A stretch of 64,000 nt of DNA from Glandiceps talaboti (GCF_964340395.1 NC_135570.1:15289822-15353821); one strand, 5' to 3'; numbered from the stretch's first letter, positions 33,885 to 46,519 are shown. A program made the numbers and translations. Notes: generated by a model from the letters alone, not told the origin.

Positions 33885-34405
33885 TATGGCAGTACATTAC
33901 ATTACAGTACATTACAGTACAGTACATACATTGCATTACATTAAATTACATTACATTACAGCACAGCACAGTACAGTACTTTACATTATAGTACAGTACA
34001 ATACATTACTTTACATTACATTACAGTGCAGTACATTACAGAGCAGTACAGTACAGTACAGTACTTTTCATTAGAGTACAGTACAATACATTACAGTACA
34101 GCACAGTACAGTACAGTACAGTACATACAGTACATTACAGTACAGTACAGTACAGTACATTACTTTACATCACATTACATTACCATGCAGTGCAGTGCAA
34201 TACAGTGCATTGCATTGCCTTACAGTACGGTACAGTACAGTACACTACACTACACTACACTACAGTACAGTTGAGTACATACATTGCATTACATTACATT
34301 ATAGTGCAGTGCACTACACTACACTACACTACACTATACTACACTACAGTACATTACATGGCATGACATTACATCACATCACATCACATCACATCACATC
34401 ACATT
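33885..34405. repeat. Pentanucleotide satellite-like tract (TACAT/TACAG/TACAC)
   Basis: For about 520 bp the sequence is built from 5-mers of the form (T/G)(A/G)CA(T/G/C) held in strict 5-bp register: TACAT, TACAG, CACAG, TACAC, TGCAG, finally CACAT. Interruptions of register are few. Short open frames (62-82 codons) arise by chance. Confidence 0.92.
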
Positions 34406-35390
34406 GGAGTACAATATTTTTACATTAAATAGTCATGTTAAAATAAAACAGGACAAAAGTACTGTAGATGTGCAATGAATGCAATACAAATTTAATTTGT
34501 TCTCTGTAATAGCAGGAAAAAAACATCTTGGTGGTGAGAGCTAGCTACGTTTTTAGCATCAAGTATGATACATGTAGTGAGGAGACAAACGTATTTCTCT
34601 TAAAGTCTGTCGTGAAACCTGAACAATAGCAGTGGTTCAGGTGGGAGTGTGGGTTGTTACTATGACAACAGAGGAGCTCATGCATGTGTGCATGTGAATG
34701 GAAACCAATTTCAATAAACAGTAATTTTGTATAACACGATGAACCATTCTGTATTTGATGAGGTTATATATTTGGTGAACAGCGTCAATTTTGGCTTAAT
34801 AAAGAAAATATTGCTGATCACTAAATAACTATAGAATGTGTTCACTCACAAATACTTGAATTTCACATACAGCCAATTTTCAGGACTTTTATGATTTCTT
34901 TTCTGTATTTTTAATGAAAATATCAGTGGTTATATTTTGTACCGAGACCTACGTGTGTATGTCTCTCCTTTTTAATGTAAAATCAGTAGAAATCAAATCA
35001 GTGTCAGGGAAAGAAAAAATCGCCATTTTATCTTAAGAACATTCAATGGTATTATCTACACAGACATATTAATTGATTTTAATATTGATTAAGAAAAAAC
35101 GATTATTTTTAGTTCAGAGGTTGAAAAATTATAATTATATGTATAAATGGGATTGTTTACAGTAAGTAGATCTGATTTGTAAGTAATTATTTGATTCTGA
35201 AATTTTTGTACAGATAAGTAATTTGCAGTCCATCTGATTCAGTGTTCCCATTTAAGCTTTTAATTTTTCAGCAGCCTGCTGTTTATTGTGCAGTGAATGT
35301 CTGCTTTAATGATTAAATGTGTTTTTGCATAACTTAAATGTGGTGATTGTTAGCTGAACAGTTCAGGTAGTAATTATTCAGAGTATAATT
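34406..35390. other. Single-copy AT-rich DNA
   Basis: No gene, RNA or repeat recognised. Confidence 0.5.
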
Positions 35391-35391
35391 A

Positions 35392-35392
<1 letters not shown>

Positions 35393-35478
<86 letters not shown>

Positions 35479-35790
35479 CTTTGTGTGTATCTGTCTGTGT
35501 CTGTGTATTTGTGTGCGTATGTGTGTGTATGTTTGTAATATGTCTGTAATATGTAATGTATGCATGCATACATGTATGTTGTCCCTCTCTGTCTGTCTGT
35601 CTGTATGTATGTATGTATGTATGTATGTATGTGTGTGCGTGCGTGCGTGCATGCATGCATCCATATGTATGTATGTATGTATATTGTACAAAAATTAATG
35701 TACTTACGTATGTACGTACATACATACATACGTGTGTTTGTTTGTTTGTGTGTGCGTATGTGTGTGTATGTGTGTGGTTGTGTGTCTATG
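35393..35790. repeat. (GT)n tract grading into GTAT/GTCT repeats
   Basis: A near-pure (GT)n run of ~84 bp (35393-35476) is followed by interrupted TGTGTGTATC, CTGTCTGTCTGTATGTATGT and GTGCGTGCGTGCATGCATGC segments to about 35790. Open frames on both strands are simple-repeat artefacts. The alternating purine-pyrimidine run can form Z-DNA (established). Confidence 0.95.
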
Positions 35791-36479
35791 ATTTAAAGTC
35801 AAAAATCACCAATGAGCAATTGCAATTGTAGTTGCTCAGAATGTTACTTTTAGAGTCCATAGCTGTATATATAGTCACCTTATCAATCATTTAAAAATTA
35901 GGTGGAAAAAATGATTTCAGGTGAAAATATTTGAAATATTAACTACTAAGCAAGTACATGTACTTAGCAGTTGGTGAATATACATAAGTGTGGGTTTCAG
36001 GTTACACAAAGTGGTTTGATCAGTTATATGCAAATTAGATGGGGAAAAAAGTTGTTTTTTTAGGTTGAAAGATTATGTCGTTGATATTACCGCTACTCTG
36101 AATTGTAATGTGATTGTTAATATCAAAGATGAAAGACAAAGATAAAGTTGGAGCTGAAAATAAATGTTATGGTCTCAAAATTGATGGATTTTGACTTGCT
36201 ATTGATGTAGGTGGAATTGTGAGCTGTCTAAGGCTAGAATTATATAAGGTTTATTCCTGAAGTTCTTCAAAATCTACAAATTTTTATCACTTCCTGATGG
36301 TTGCAATCACATAATTGCATGTTAAAAGCATTACGCAAATGGATTCCTTTTACTTTAAGTTTTCCGTCCTGCTGCTAATGGCATGATAAAAGTGTTGTTT
36401 TAAACGAATCTGGTTAGTTTAAGTTAAATTGTACTGTAGCTATCGGCATCATAAAAGTGCTCTGTGAAAACAATTCCTG
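35791..36479. other. Single-copy AT-rich DNA
   Basis: No gene recognised. Confidence 0.5.
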
Positions 36480-37135
36480 TTAGTTTTTTAGCTGTCTGTC
36501 TGACTGTCTGTCTGTCTGTCCGAGTAGAAATTTTGTTCCACTGATATCTCAAAAAGTAATGAAGCAAATGTTCTGCAATTTACTATGTGGCATTGTCAGG
36601 CTGTAACTTAGCACTGATTAGTTTTTGGTGGGAGTGGCTTGCATAATTAATGCTAATTTGCATAATTCATTATTTTATAGATGGGGCTATACATGCAGAT
36701 CAGCTGCACCAAATTCAATGAAATTTGCTACATCTATGGATCATACAAAGAAATCAAAGCACTAAAAGTCATTAACTTGTGTCAAGTTAATTAAGGGCTA
36801 ATTTGCATAATTAATGAATTTTTGGAACTCAGGTTATACATCCAGAAGGGCTTTATCAAATTTGATGAAACTTGCCGCAGATATTGATCATACAGAGATA
36901 TGATAATTCTCAATGAAATTTATTGCTGTAAATTAATTGCTTATTTGCATAATTAACAAACTTTGGCAATTAGGGCCTATTATATACCAAGAAAGACTGC
37001 ACCAAATTTGAAGAAACTTGCCAAAGATATTGACTGAGCAAAGATATAATGGTATCGAGTAAGTTATTGCTAATTTGCATATTTGATGAACTTTTGCAAT
37101 AAGGGATATGTATCTCTGAACGGGGCATTTTCAGT
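36480..37135 (+). repeat. Family F: ~115-140-bp repeat with TTTGCATAATTAATG
   Basis: After a (GTCT)n run (36493-36520), four diverged units share TAATTTGCATAATTAATGAA-like text, a TGCACCAAATTTGAA- or GCACCAAATTCAATG-like word, and AAACTTGC…GATATTGA, at about 36.65, 36.80, 36.95 and 37.07 kb. Probably an internally repeated dispersed element. No coding frame. Confidence 0.6.
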
Positions 37136-37179
37136 TTATCTCTAGTTAGTTTAATTGTCTATTCTGCAGCTATTGGTAC

Positions 37180-37575
37180 AGTATATTTGCTATGGCTGGG
37201 GAACCCCTGTAACAGAATGGGGAATATGGTGAACTGGCATAGTTTTCAATACATTGCACAATAATTTTGGTGGGGAACCCCTGTAAAGTGTCAGGGGAAC
37301 TCAGGTAGATTTTACCTGCTTACTGCCGTTAACAAAAACAATGGTAAGGAACCCTGTTGAAATGACTTGGGAACTCAGGTAGATTTTACCTACTGGTCCC
37401 TTTATAGCATAAACACTGGTAGGGAACCCTGGTAAAATGACTGGGGAACTCAGGTAGATTTTACCTACTGGTCCCTTTATAGCATAAACACTGGTAGGGA
37501 ACCCTGGTAAAATGACTGGGGAACTCAGGTAGATTTTACATACTTACTGCCCTTAACAAAAACACTGGTATGATA
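37180..37575 (+). repeat. Family C, copy 5, tandemly expanded end
   Basis: The end module (GGGAACCCTGGTAAAATGAC, GGGGAACTCAGGTAGATTTT, ACCTACTGGTCCCTTTATAG) is repeated about four times. Two of these modules, near 37.35-37.43 and 37.43-37.51 kb, are almost identical, so the expansion here is recent compared with the rest of the family. Confidence 0.8.
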
Positions 37576-37599
37576 AAAGCATTCTGCAAATTAATACCT

Positions 37600-37840
37600 A
37601 AAGTATTTTTTTTTTTTGGTTCTTGTTACCCAACCCCAGAGAAATAGTGGACACGAAAACTGACATCAACATAAAAAGACAATATAAAACTGTTCTTCCA
37701 ATCTGTAATGGCTGTACATCTGATGGAGAAACCAATAACACAGCAATCATATGGAAAAGAATGGAAAACATAACTACCTGAACTCACACATGAAAATTTT
37801 TTTTTTTTTAAATGTAATTTTTTTTTCAGGCCTAATGGAA
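37600..37840 (-). mobile_element. Family A, copy 4, internally deleted
   Basis: GGTTCTTGTTACCCAACCCC is followed directly by AGAAATAGTGGACACGAAAA, skipping the GCTGACCCTAAAC segment present in other copies. ATGGAAAACATAACTACCT then follows at 37761. About 240 bp against ~350 bp for the full element. Confidence 0.7.
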
Positions 37841-40145
37841 GCTGGGTTTTAGTTGAAATATCTTTCAGTCTCTTCAAGGTATCCATTACTGATAATTTGA
37901 GTGTGTGATTGCATTTGATACTTGTTTATGTCCTGGCCCTTGAGAAAACTATCACCAAATAGACAAGATTAGTATTAAAGTTTGAGTAAAATATTAATGG
38001 AGCATGAACATGTGGAGTGTTCCATGGAAGCCATTGTGTAATCCGAAGTATCATTTCCCGGAATCTGTAACTTCAAGATGGAGTAAAGATTTATCACGTG
38101 TTAAGAGTACCTACAGTAGCTGCTTGTATATGTTGTATGTTTCCGGCCTAAAAGAGAATGCTCCATGAAAATGTCATTTTTAAGCTGGGAAGACACTTTT
38201 ACTTCAAAGAATGAATTTAAAAACATTAATTCTCCTATTCCTGTCTAAAATTAAGTAAGTCATGCAATCAATTCTATAAAATAACAAATTTTGTTTGCAT
38301 TGTTTTGGCGGGAAAATGGATCGCACATGGTGATGTGTCAATGCACTAAACTAGTCTCCACTTTGAAAATTGAAGTAAAGACTATGTATGTGCATGATAA
38401 AGCTTTTCCATTGAATAAATAGAATTCCTTTTTCAAAATGAAATACAAAAATGATAAAATGAAAATAGGGAATTATCAGGTGCAGTTTTGATGAAGAATT
38501 AGAAGATTTATCTATGAATAATTGTCTTGCATTATTTATGCAACACAGCTGCTAAAATTGTGGGTCGAAATCTTCAAGTGTTAAATTCTCTTTGAAGTTT
38601 AATACTGTGTACAATCCCATATTTTATTACCATGTAAAGTCAATAACCCAAGCTTTTGGGATTGAAGGTTAGGATCGTGAGAAAGTGTAAAAATTTGTAC
38701 AAGATTTCTTAGTTATCTTTGATCTCAAGGTAAGCTTTCTGCTTGAGTACCCAAAGCTACATGTATCAGAACTTACAGGCAACCAGGACTTTATACATTA
38801 CGTTCATGTTTATAGCCATCAGATGTAATCATTAAAAAGTGTTAGAGTTTACTTTGTTGTTTCCATTTCTTGCTTCAACACTTCTTCTTCAATGTATTTT
38901 TGTGGTTGTTTAACCTTTCACAATATATCAAGTCACATGGCTATAGACGTTAGATTGAGTTCACTGAGTCAAAAAATCTACAGATCAGGTCTTTTAACAA
39001 AAAATATTCCTTGACTTAGTAAATAAATTAAACTATAAACTTTTATGCATGCCAAGACTTCAAAAATCTCAGTTTATCACACTCCAATGCTTCAATAGTA
39101 ACTATCAAACAGGAATTGAGATTAGAATTGACAGACATATCAAAAGCTTACTAATTTCAGTGGTTATTCGTAACTGTAGTAATTACCTAATCTAGGGTAA
39201 AACATTTCCCATAACTCTGCACAACAACTGTAAACATTTTAATTTGGCTCATGAAAACTTTGCCAGAAAAACAATGTAGGACATATCAGGCACATTTTAA
39301 TTTGGTGGATGGTGCAAGGGGAAAGTAGATAAAACTAGTAAATAATTGGTTGGCCCGTCGTATTCAGGGCAACTGTTGCTAACACTTTTCACAGTAGCTG
39401 AATTATAAAAATATGATTTGAAGTATTGTTAGCAAGACTTTTTTCTGCAGAAAAACCTTTTGCGTGATGTGTATTGAACTAAATTAGATCGAGCACCAAG
39501 GGCATACAACTCCTGTTACTGTTACTGTATCAAATGTTGTATATTGGACATTATCAACATTAAAATCCTATCCTGTCATTCTTGAATTCATAAAAATTAA
39601 ATTGCTTTCGCCTGTTGTTTGGTGCAGTAGTTTTCAGTGTTAGTACTGAAATTCAATCTATGTGTAAAAAGTTTTGTTACATGAATGTAGTATTCATACA
39701 TTTAAGTTGACTGCATTCATATTAGATTGATAGTATAATCTCTGAATGATGAAATTCAATGCTCTCGTCGCAATGTTAGGATATGTGACTGTGTGACTGG
39801 TAAAGGTAGTGTCAACCTAGATAATTCATCATGATTTGTTCAAGTTACCAGTAATGCTTGGGATTGGGAGTGACCTCTTGGGAAATTAAGACCCTGAGTC
39901 TTGGGAGACTGCATATTTTGAGAATAAAAAGACAAAAATTCACCTCTGTAACTGGTCACCATTACAATGTATATTGTAAAATAGCTGCTCATCTGAGTTA
40001 CTTTCATGAAAACAAAGAAGTTATAAAAATGAAAAGAGGGATGGGGTGAATTATTCCACTTTTTGAAATTGGATATTTAATACTATTTACAAACTATCAT
40101 GAAAGATTTTCCAACCTATATTGACATCAATTTCAATCCAGATTT
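37841..40145. other. Longest single-copy tract, no gene recognised
   Basis: About 2.3 kb of AT-rich sequence without repeats I can define. A 63-codon ATG frame at 39858-40049 shows no recognisable domain. If a regulatory element or diverged exon hides in this window, this tract is a reasonable place to look with comparative data. Confidence 0.5.
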
Positions 40146-40149
40146 CAGA

Positions 40150-40392
40150 TTTTAATTATTCCATAATATTGCTGTCAACACTTTACTCCATATGGTAATT
40201 AATTATTCCATAATATTGCTGTCAACACTTTACTCCATATGGTAATTAATTATTCCATATTATTGCTGTCAACACTTTACTCCATATGGTAATTAAATAT
40301 TCCATATTATTGCTGTCAACACTTTACTCCATATGGTAATTAAATATTCCATATTATTGCTGTCAACACTTCACTCCATATGGTAATTAAGT
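40150..40392. repeat. 47-bp minisatellite, 5 copies
   Basis: GCTGTCAACACTTTACTCCA starts at 40171, 40218, 40265, 40312 and 40359 (T to C change in the last), exactly 47 bp apart. Each is preceded by an ATTATTCCATA word and followed by TATGGTAATTAA. Confidence 0.95.
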
Positions 40393-40579
40393 CTATATAA
40401 GGATTTAATATAATTCTCATCTTTGGTGACATGTAGGTAATCCATGTCAATTAAGTTAATAAACACTAAATCTTTAGGTGTGTATACTACCTGCAGCGGT
40501 ATCAAAATATTATCATTATTCAAATTTAAACACTTCCATGAATAAATCATGTACACAACTGTTTGGGGGATTTAAAGAA

Positions 40580-40800
40580 CTGGTTAGATTTGTACATGCA
40601 GTAATCACATGGCACAGATAAAATGATATGCACCTAAGTCTTTATAACATTGAATATAGAGAGCAAAATTCATAAAGTTTCAGCAGAATTACTAAAACTT
40701 TCTGTCATGCAAGACTAATGAAGATATTAATTCTTGTGGGCAGGATGAGATTCCACCAGACTCTTTATTGTGAACACTACTACCATGCCTTGTCCCAACT
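40580..40800 (+). repeat. Diverged duplicate segment, copy 1 (partner 41635-41885)
   Basis: Shares GCAGTAATCACATGG, ATTACTAAAACTTTCTGTCA and TTTATTGTGA…CCTTGTCCCA, in the same order, with 41660-41880. The copies lie about 1.06 kb apart in direct orientation and are strongly diverged between the shared words. Confidence 0.6.
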
Positions 40801-41634
40801 GATTACATAGCTATGAAGTAGTTGAGAAGATTTCTGTATGGATGTATAGTATATGTTTATGATTAAGTAGTCTGTCTGGACCATTCTATCAAATATTGAA
40901 TTACTTTTCTTCTATGACCACTACTCAATAGGTATCTTAATTACATTGTTCATGTCACAAGTTACTTCTGTTACACTGATGAAAGTTATATTCAGCAAGA
41001 AACCTACCTGTGTATTAACTAGTTACCGTCACATTCTACTATCAGTCTAGCAATCCTTTCCTAACCTTGAATGACCCTAGGAGTTTGTGACCTTAATCTT
41101 GTTGTCTCTACTTGTTGTTTTATGCACAAACAAATACCTCCTGGTAGAAAGTTCATCCCCCCCCCCAAAAAAAAAGGTGTTTGAAAATGATTTTTTTGGG
41201 ACTTACCATTTTTCCTTTCAGAAACAATAGATAGAAGATTGTTCAAAGATATTAATTTTTTTGTAGTATTGATAATTTAGATAAAATAAAATAAAAATTT
41301 TATCTTTAAATTAAATTATGTACACAATTTCTTGAGCGAAATTTATAACTTGCACTGAGCAATAGAAATAAATTGTAGGTTTTAGACTGTGATTGATTGA
41401 TTGAATGACTGATGTGGAATTTGCATTATGGGTATGTTCATCATGGTTAGTATCTATGCCATAACTTTGAAGAGGATGGGCAAGGGGACTTGCTGTACAG
41501 TTTATGAAAGTGTCAATTATGAATTAAAACCCTCTTTTTACATTTACCTCTGGAAAAACTCAGTTAAGAATTACGGAGAAATAACTTCATTTTTATGTTC
41601 TATAAAAAAATGAGTAAAATGTTCACATGTACGA
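40801..41634. other. Single-copy DNA between the duplicates
   Basis: Includes a C8/A10 homopolymer junction at about 41158-41176. No gene recognised. Confidence 0.45.
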
Positions 41635-41885
41635 TGAATTTTTTGATAAATTTGTATATGCAATAATCACATGGTATTAAATTCATGTATTTTCAGCACA
41701 ATTACTAAAACTTTCTGTCATCCATTTTTTTTCAATTTTAAAATACACTGCAGATAGGTGATTTAGGGAAAATGTGATAAATCAAGGTTTACAATCTTTT
41801 ATTTGGTATACAGTTTACAGTTTTGTGGGGTGGGGGGGGGAGTCAGTTTATTGTGAGTACTAGAAATATCCTTGTCCCACCCTCA
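41635..41885 (+). repeat. Diverged duplicate segment, copy 2
   Basis: Partner of 40580-40800. Contains GCAATAATCACATGG, ATTACTAAAACTTTCTGTCA and ATATCCTTGTCCCACC, plus a G-rich insertion (GTGGGGTGGGGGGGGG) near 41826. Confidence 0.6.
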
Positions 41886-42480
41886 TAGACAGAATTTTCA
41901 GACTCCGATCTCGTCGTGTTATATACAGGATTGTATATCAGGTTTATACTTATCTAGATAGGTGAAGAACATTGCCCGATGTCAGACTTAGAGTATGAAT
42001 CAATATAGTTGTAAGAATCTAGTAGTTTCCATGGTAATGGTTTCCATGGTAATGTTATGGATTAAAACATAATGTTTAACATGTACATGTCAAAATTGAC
42101 TTGAAGATTGACTTAATTATTGATAGCTCGAATTTATTATTTAATAGAATATCCAGGCTTATTTTAAAAGTTACTTAATAAACCATAAAGTGTCATATAA
42201 AAGTCAAGGTTAGAATTATAATTGCAGCGGTCATGAACTTCTTTGTTGAAGTGCACTTATGGTTGAAATAGTACCTTTGTGCATTTAGACGTGATTCTTG
42301 CATTGAATAAGATTATCCAGTCAATGTTTGTGGAATTTGAAATGTCCAATAACTGATAAGTTTTCAATGCTATGAAAATAGAATACTGTTGGTTGAAATT
42401 TAGACAAAGAATGAATGTTGGGTAGATTTCATATAAAGTGTGAAAAATCACACAAAGATAATGAATGTTGTTACAAGACT
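41886..42480. other. Single-copy DNA with paired X-box-like words
   Basis: GTTTCCATGGTAAT occurs at 42025-42038 and again at 42040-42053. Otherwise no gene or repeat. Confidence 0.45.
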
Positions 42481-42482
42481 GC

Positions 42483-42745
42483 CGGGCAAGTCGAGTAGCG
42501 ACACGTACAAACTTCAACCTTACTGCAGGGCAAGTTGAGTAGCGGCACATACAAACTTCAACCTTACTGCAAGGCAAGTTGAGTAGCGGCACATACAAAC
42601 TTCAACCTTACTGCAGGGCAAGTTGAGTAGCGACACGTTCAAACTTCAACCCTACTGCAGGGCAAGCTGAGTAGCGGCACGTTCAAACTTCAACCTTACT
42701 GCAAATCAAGTTGAGTAGTGGCACGTACAAACTTCAACTATAACT
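42483..42745. repeat. 44-bp minisatellite, ~6 copies
   Basis: GGCAAGTTGAGTAGCGGCAC followed by GT/AT-ACAAACTTCAACCTTACTGC, at 44-bp spacing (for example 42486, 42530). Ends at the diverged copy near 42745. Confidence 0.92.
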
Positions 42746-43180
42746 TTGTTATTACTGCAAGGCAAGTCAAATAGAGACATCATCAAAACTAAACAATTTC
42801 ACTTTGCTAGTTAATCATCATGTCAGTGTGAGAAGGTCATATCTGCAATACAAATTGTACAGCATATAAATGTCACCATACAAATACAAATTGTATAGCA
42901 AATATGACCTTCTGGTACTGATGCAAAGAAATGTATACTGCAAGGCAAGTCAAGCAAAGGCACGTTCAATCACAACTTCAACTTTAATACTGCAAGCCAA
43001 GTCCAGTTAGACACACATTCAAACTTCAACAAAAATGATGTTATTACTGCAAGGCAAGTTGAATAGAGACATGTTCCAACATCAACAATAATTTTGTCAG
43101 TACATATACTGCAAGGCAAGTCAAGTTGAGGCGTGTTCAAACTCCAACAATAACTTTGTTAGTACTGCACAGCGAGGTTC
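42746..43180. repeat. Diverged continuation of the 44-bp repeat
   Basis: ACTGCAAGGCAAGTCAA or ACTGCAAGGCAAGTTGAA recurs at about 42757, 42939, 43048 and 43110 with AAACTTCAAC-like partners, but spacing is irregular and units are heavily mutated. A small separate duplication (ATACAAATTGTA, 42849 and 42885) lies within. Confidence 0.65.
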
Positions 43181-43445
43181 TAAAAACCTTTACAAAACTA
43201 CTGAATGCACAGAAAACTGTCCAGATGTTTAATACCTAATATCCCTTTATCTGTTGGCCAGGTTTTAAAAAAAACTACATGTCGTCTACATGTACAAGAT
43301 TATCACAGGTTTAAAGATGCCCCTCTGACATGACTAGCGACAGATTTACAAAACCTTTGCAGAACTACTGCCTGTATAAATCTTCTCAATTTTACCATAC
43401 TTCCCCGCTGTTGTAAAACTACTGAATGTATAGCAAACTGTTAAT
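43181..43445. repeat. Decayed repeat with AAAACTACTGAATG
   Basis: TACAAAACTACTGAATGCA (43190), CTTTGCAGAACTACTGCCTG (43355) and GTAAAACTACTGAATGTATA (43414) mark three diverged units. Confidence 0.45.
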
Positions 43446-44304
43446 TTGACCCAACACTCTGTTGTATTAGAAAATATAAAAACATGATGATAAAATCGTC
43501 ACATGTCAAAAAAAAAATGAGATTGAAGGCCATGTAAAGGTGATGAATACTAAGACAGACTAGTGTTATAGAGGCAGACATACAGGTTATTGACTGTCTC
43601 AAGTGACTTGCACCAACCTTATCTATCATTCCTTACAGAATATATCCATATATATGAGTTAAGATAAAAAGACAACCTTCGATATAATGACTTATTTATG
43701 AATACCCTAGTTGACTGAATTGTCAATGATGTAATCCCAAAATATTATCTTATTCAGTAAATTTTAAATACCTTGATATATTCTGTTGTGTCTTGTCTTT
43801 CCTGTGAGAAACATATGAATACATTTATGGAAATATTCTTGCTTTATATAATAATGATAACCATATTTTGTGACAAACATAAATAAAATTTGCAAATAAA
43901 AGTTTAAGAGATGAAAATTTTTAGGGGACGAGATCAATAGTTCAATGTAGGAAAAAAAAATCTTTTTGTTAGCAGTCAGACCCCTCCCCCTCCCCTCATC
44001 AATTTCAAATCAGTATGTAGTAGCTAGGTTGTAGTACTATGAATATAAAGCCCTCATTCCCACATCTATTTTAGTGCCATGCATTTACTATGGCAAAAAT
44101 TCTCCCATTTTTTAATTTGATGACACTTTTTAGGAATATTTATATTTAGGTTACAAAACAGACTCCATTAAAGGTAAAATCATTTTTGTCTGCTGAGAAC
44201 TAAAATGGTTCAACACCCATTCCTTTCCCACCCTCAAAGTAAAAGAATTTAGTTTATTCCTACATTGAAGTATTTATCTCACCCCCTTAAGAAAAACAAT
44301 GTTC

Positions 44305-44305
<1 letters not shown>
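43446..44305. other. Single-copy AT-rich DNA
   Basis: No gene recognised. A C-rich patch (CCCCTCCCCCTCCCCTC) lies at about 43980. Confidence 0.5.
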
Positions 44306-44306
<1 letters not shown>

Positions 44307-44377
<71 letters not shown>

Positions 44378-44411
44378 CGAGAGCGAGAGCGAGAGAGAGA
44401 GAGAGAGAGAT
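44307..44411. repeat. (GA)n tract with GAGAGC interruptions
   Basis: About 104 bp of (GA)n with four GAGAGC-type units near 44371-44395. A 63-codon minus-strand frame rich in S, L and R is the read-through of this tract. Confidence 0.97.
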
Positions 44412-45284
44412 CAGGAAATAGATGAGAATAGCTAAGATAGGTTACCATAACCTTGCTTAATAAAGAAAACATACACAAATACAGTATATAACGACAGCTA
44501 GAAAATATAGCACATTATATTAAAGGGGTGCAAGCTGTGTTCGTAAATTTTTGGGTTTCATTTTTGCTGCATATCTAAAATGGTAAACATAAGATTCTAC
44601 TTACTTTGTTATTGACAGAACTCAAACCAGGTATTAAGATATAAATAATCCAATGACATAATTTATTATATGTACATGTCAGGAAAATCCATACTATGCA
44701 ATCGATAGTTCTAAACAAAGCCAGAAGACAATTGTAATGTCACAGAATGTATGTGTCGACATTAACATCATACTAGAATACTTTAATTAAGGTTTTATAT
44801 GCTAAGTATTTTTACTTGAGTAAAAAAATTCAAACTCGGCTTGTGACAATTTAAACCACGAGGTACTGTCTTACACATATATTGATGAGAGAATACACAA
44901 CCTTAATCTTAATATTCATTTCTTATAAAACGCATTACATTAAAATAATCACAATGCACTGTACAAATGACAGGAATAAAAACAAAATGACAACAAAAAT
45001 ACACCATTTGGAAAACTGTTAAAATTTCCAGATATCAGAAAAATGCCTGAAATCGTCATTAAAAGAAAGGTATTCTTGTAAGTTGTAGTCTATTTGAAAC
45101 TTGCTCTGACAACACATCTTTCTATGAGATTGATTTTACAAATTATAACACCAAATGTAACTGTACGTACAAAGACGGCTATGAATAAATTACTAGTTTC
45201 ACTAATCAGTTGTCTTTTTTTTCAAGAAATTTTATTCAAATTTAATGCCTAATAACAAAATTTGTGTAGTTTTACAATCAATTT
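44412..45284. other. Single-copy AT-rich DNA
   Basis: No gene recognised. The word TTAAAGGGGTG at 44520 also occurs near 6268. This could be a shared element end, but nothing else matches clearly. Confidence 0.45.
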
Positions 45285-45286
45285 TA

Positions 45287-45640
45287 GAATGGGTGGGGTA
45301 GGTAGATTTAAAAAAAAAATATTTATATATTTTTTTTCATATGTAAGTGTCTAGCTCAGGTAGTTATGTTTTCCATTGTTTACCATATGGTTTCTGTGTT
45401 ATTGGTTTCTTCCTATCAGATATGTACAACCATTACAGATTGGAAGAAGAGTTTTATATTTACTTTTTAAGTTGATGTCAGTTTTCGTATCCTCTATTTC
45501 TTGTGCGACTCAATTTTCGCGATTTTATTTATTTTTTCTTGAATACGTAAAAAAACAGTTTAGGGTCAGCGTGAAAACTACATGGGGTCAGATAATCGGA
45601 ACCAAACATTTTTTTTTATACAGCCTAATGGTGAAAAATC
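45287..45640 (+). mobile_element. Family A, copy 5
   Basis: GGTGGGGTAGGTAGATTTAA, AGGTAGTTATGTTTTCCAT (45358-45376), CATTACAGATTGGAAGAAGA, TTTAGGGTCAGCG and GGAACCAAACATTTTTTTTT in family order, full length. The 91-codon open frame at 45376-45651 is incidental because other copies do not keep it. Confidence 0.78.
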
Positions 45641-46519
45641 TATTGAAATAAATACTGTAGATACTTTTTTATTGAAAGTATATATACATTTCCTTTTTTT
45701 CCATCGTTTTCTAACCAACCAATTGAACCTTGTGAAAAGCTAACTTACATTATATCTGGAATATTCAACTCCTGAAATGTTTATACCAATACATGATGAT
45801 GTCGGCAGTCATGTTGTGAGATAAATCAGCGTTCCTTCCATTAAACCTTTCCATGATATATTACAAATTGTATATGTTATCAGTTTTTACATGTTATCTT
45901 TATTGCCTACAGCTGTAACAGTGTTGTGTCATGTTGGATCACGTTTTATGTCTAATCTTGTTGATCACAGTATATCATATCATTTCTTTAACAATACTAC
46001 AGCTTGCACAGTTACTCACTATTTATAGATACTAGCAGTATCATCTTTTTGTATCTTTGCTGATCCTGTCCAATGCATTTTGAGATTTGGGATGCAGGAT
46101 ATGTGACTGTTATTATAAATCATAAATGGGACTAAATAGCAGTTACATTCCAAACTCTATACCTGTATTGTCGGTAATACTATTAAAGCAGTTTTTTTTA
46201 TGTTTATCTGGTAAATGTATAGTTCATATTGCTGAACTGAACATTTGCTCATTTAGGTGGCAATAGCGAGATTGTAACTGATATTTTGTTTTGAAGTTAT
46301 TACTTGACATTTCTTCTATAATGGATAAATGTCAACAATCCTGTTTTGGGTAATCTTATAGGCTCCTCAAATTGCAAAGTTTTCTCAGTCCTTTTTTCGT
46401 CTGGCACCCTGCCAAAGAATTTTTTGGGAAAAATGATTTTTAGAAAATGGTGATAAAATTGAACGTAAAATCTGATCAATAAAATCCAAATTAGTTTAGA
46501 AACAGTTCATTTGATGACT
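45641..46519. other. Single-copy AT-rich DNA
   Basis: No gene, RNA or repeat recognised. Confidence 0.5.

Noticed and set aside
35334-35831. Frames of 78-131 codons across the (GT)n region
   Set aside because: Translation of simple repeats (HTHT, VCVC).
45376-45651. 91-codon ATG frame
   Set aside because: It lies inside a family A copy, and the other copies do not preserve the frame.
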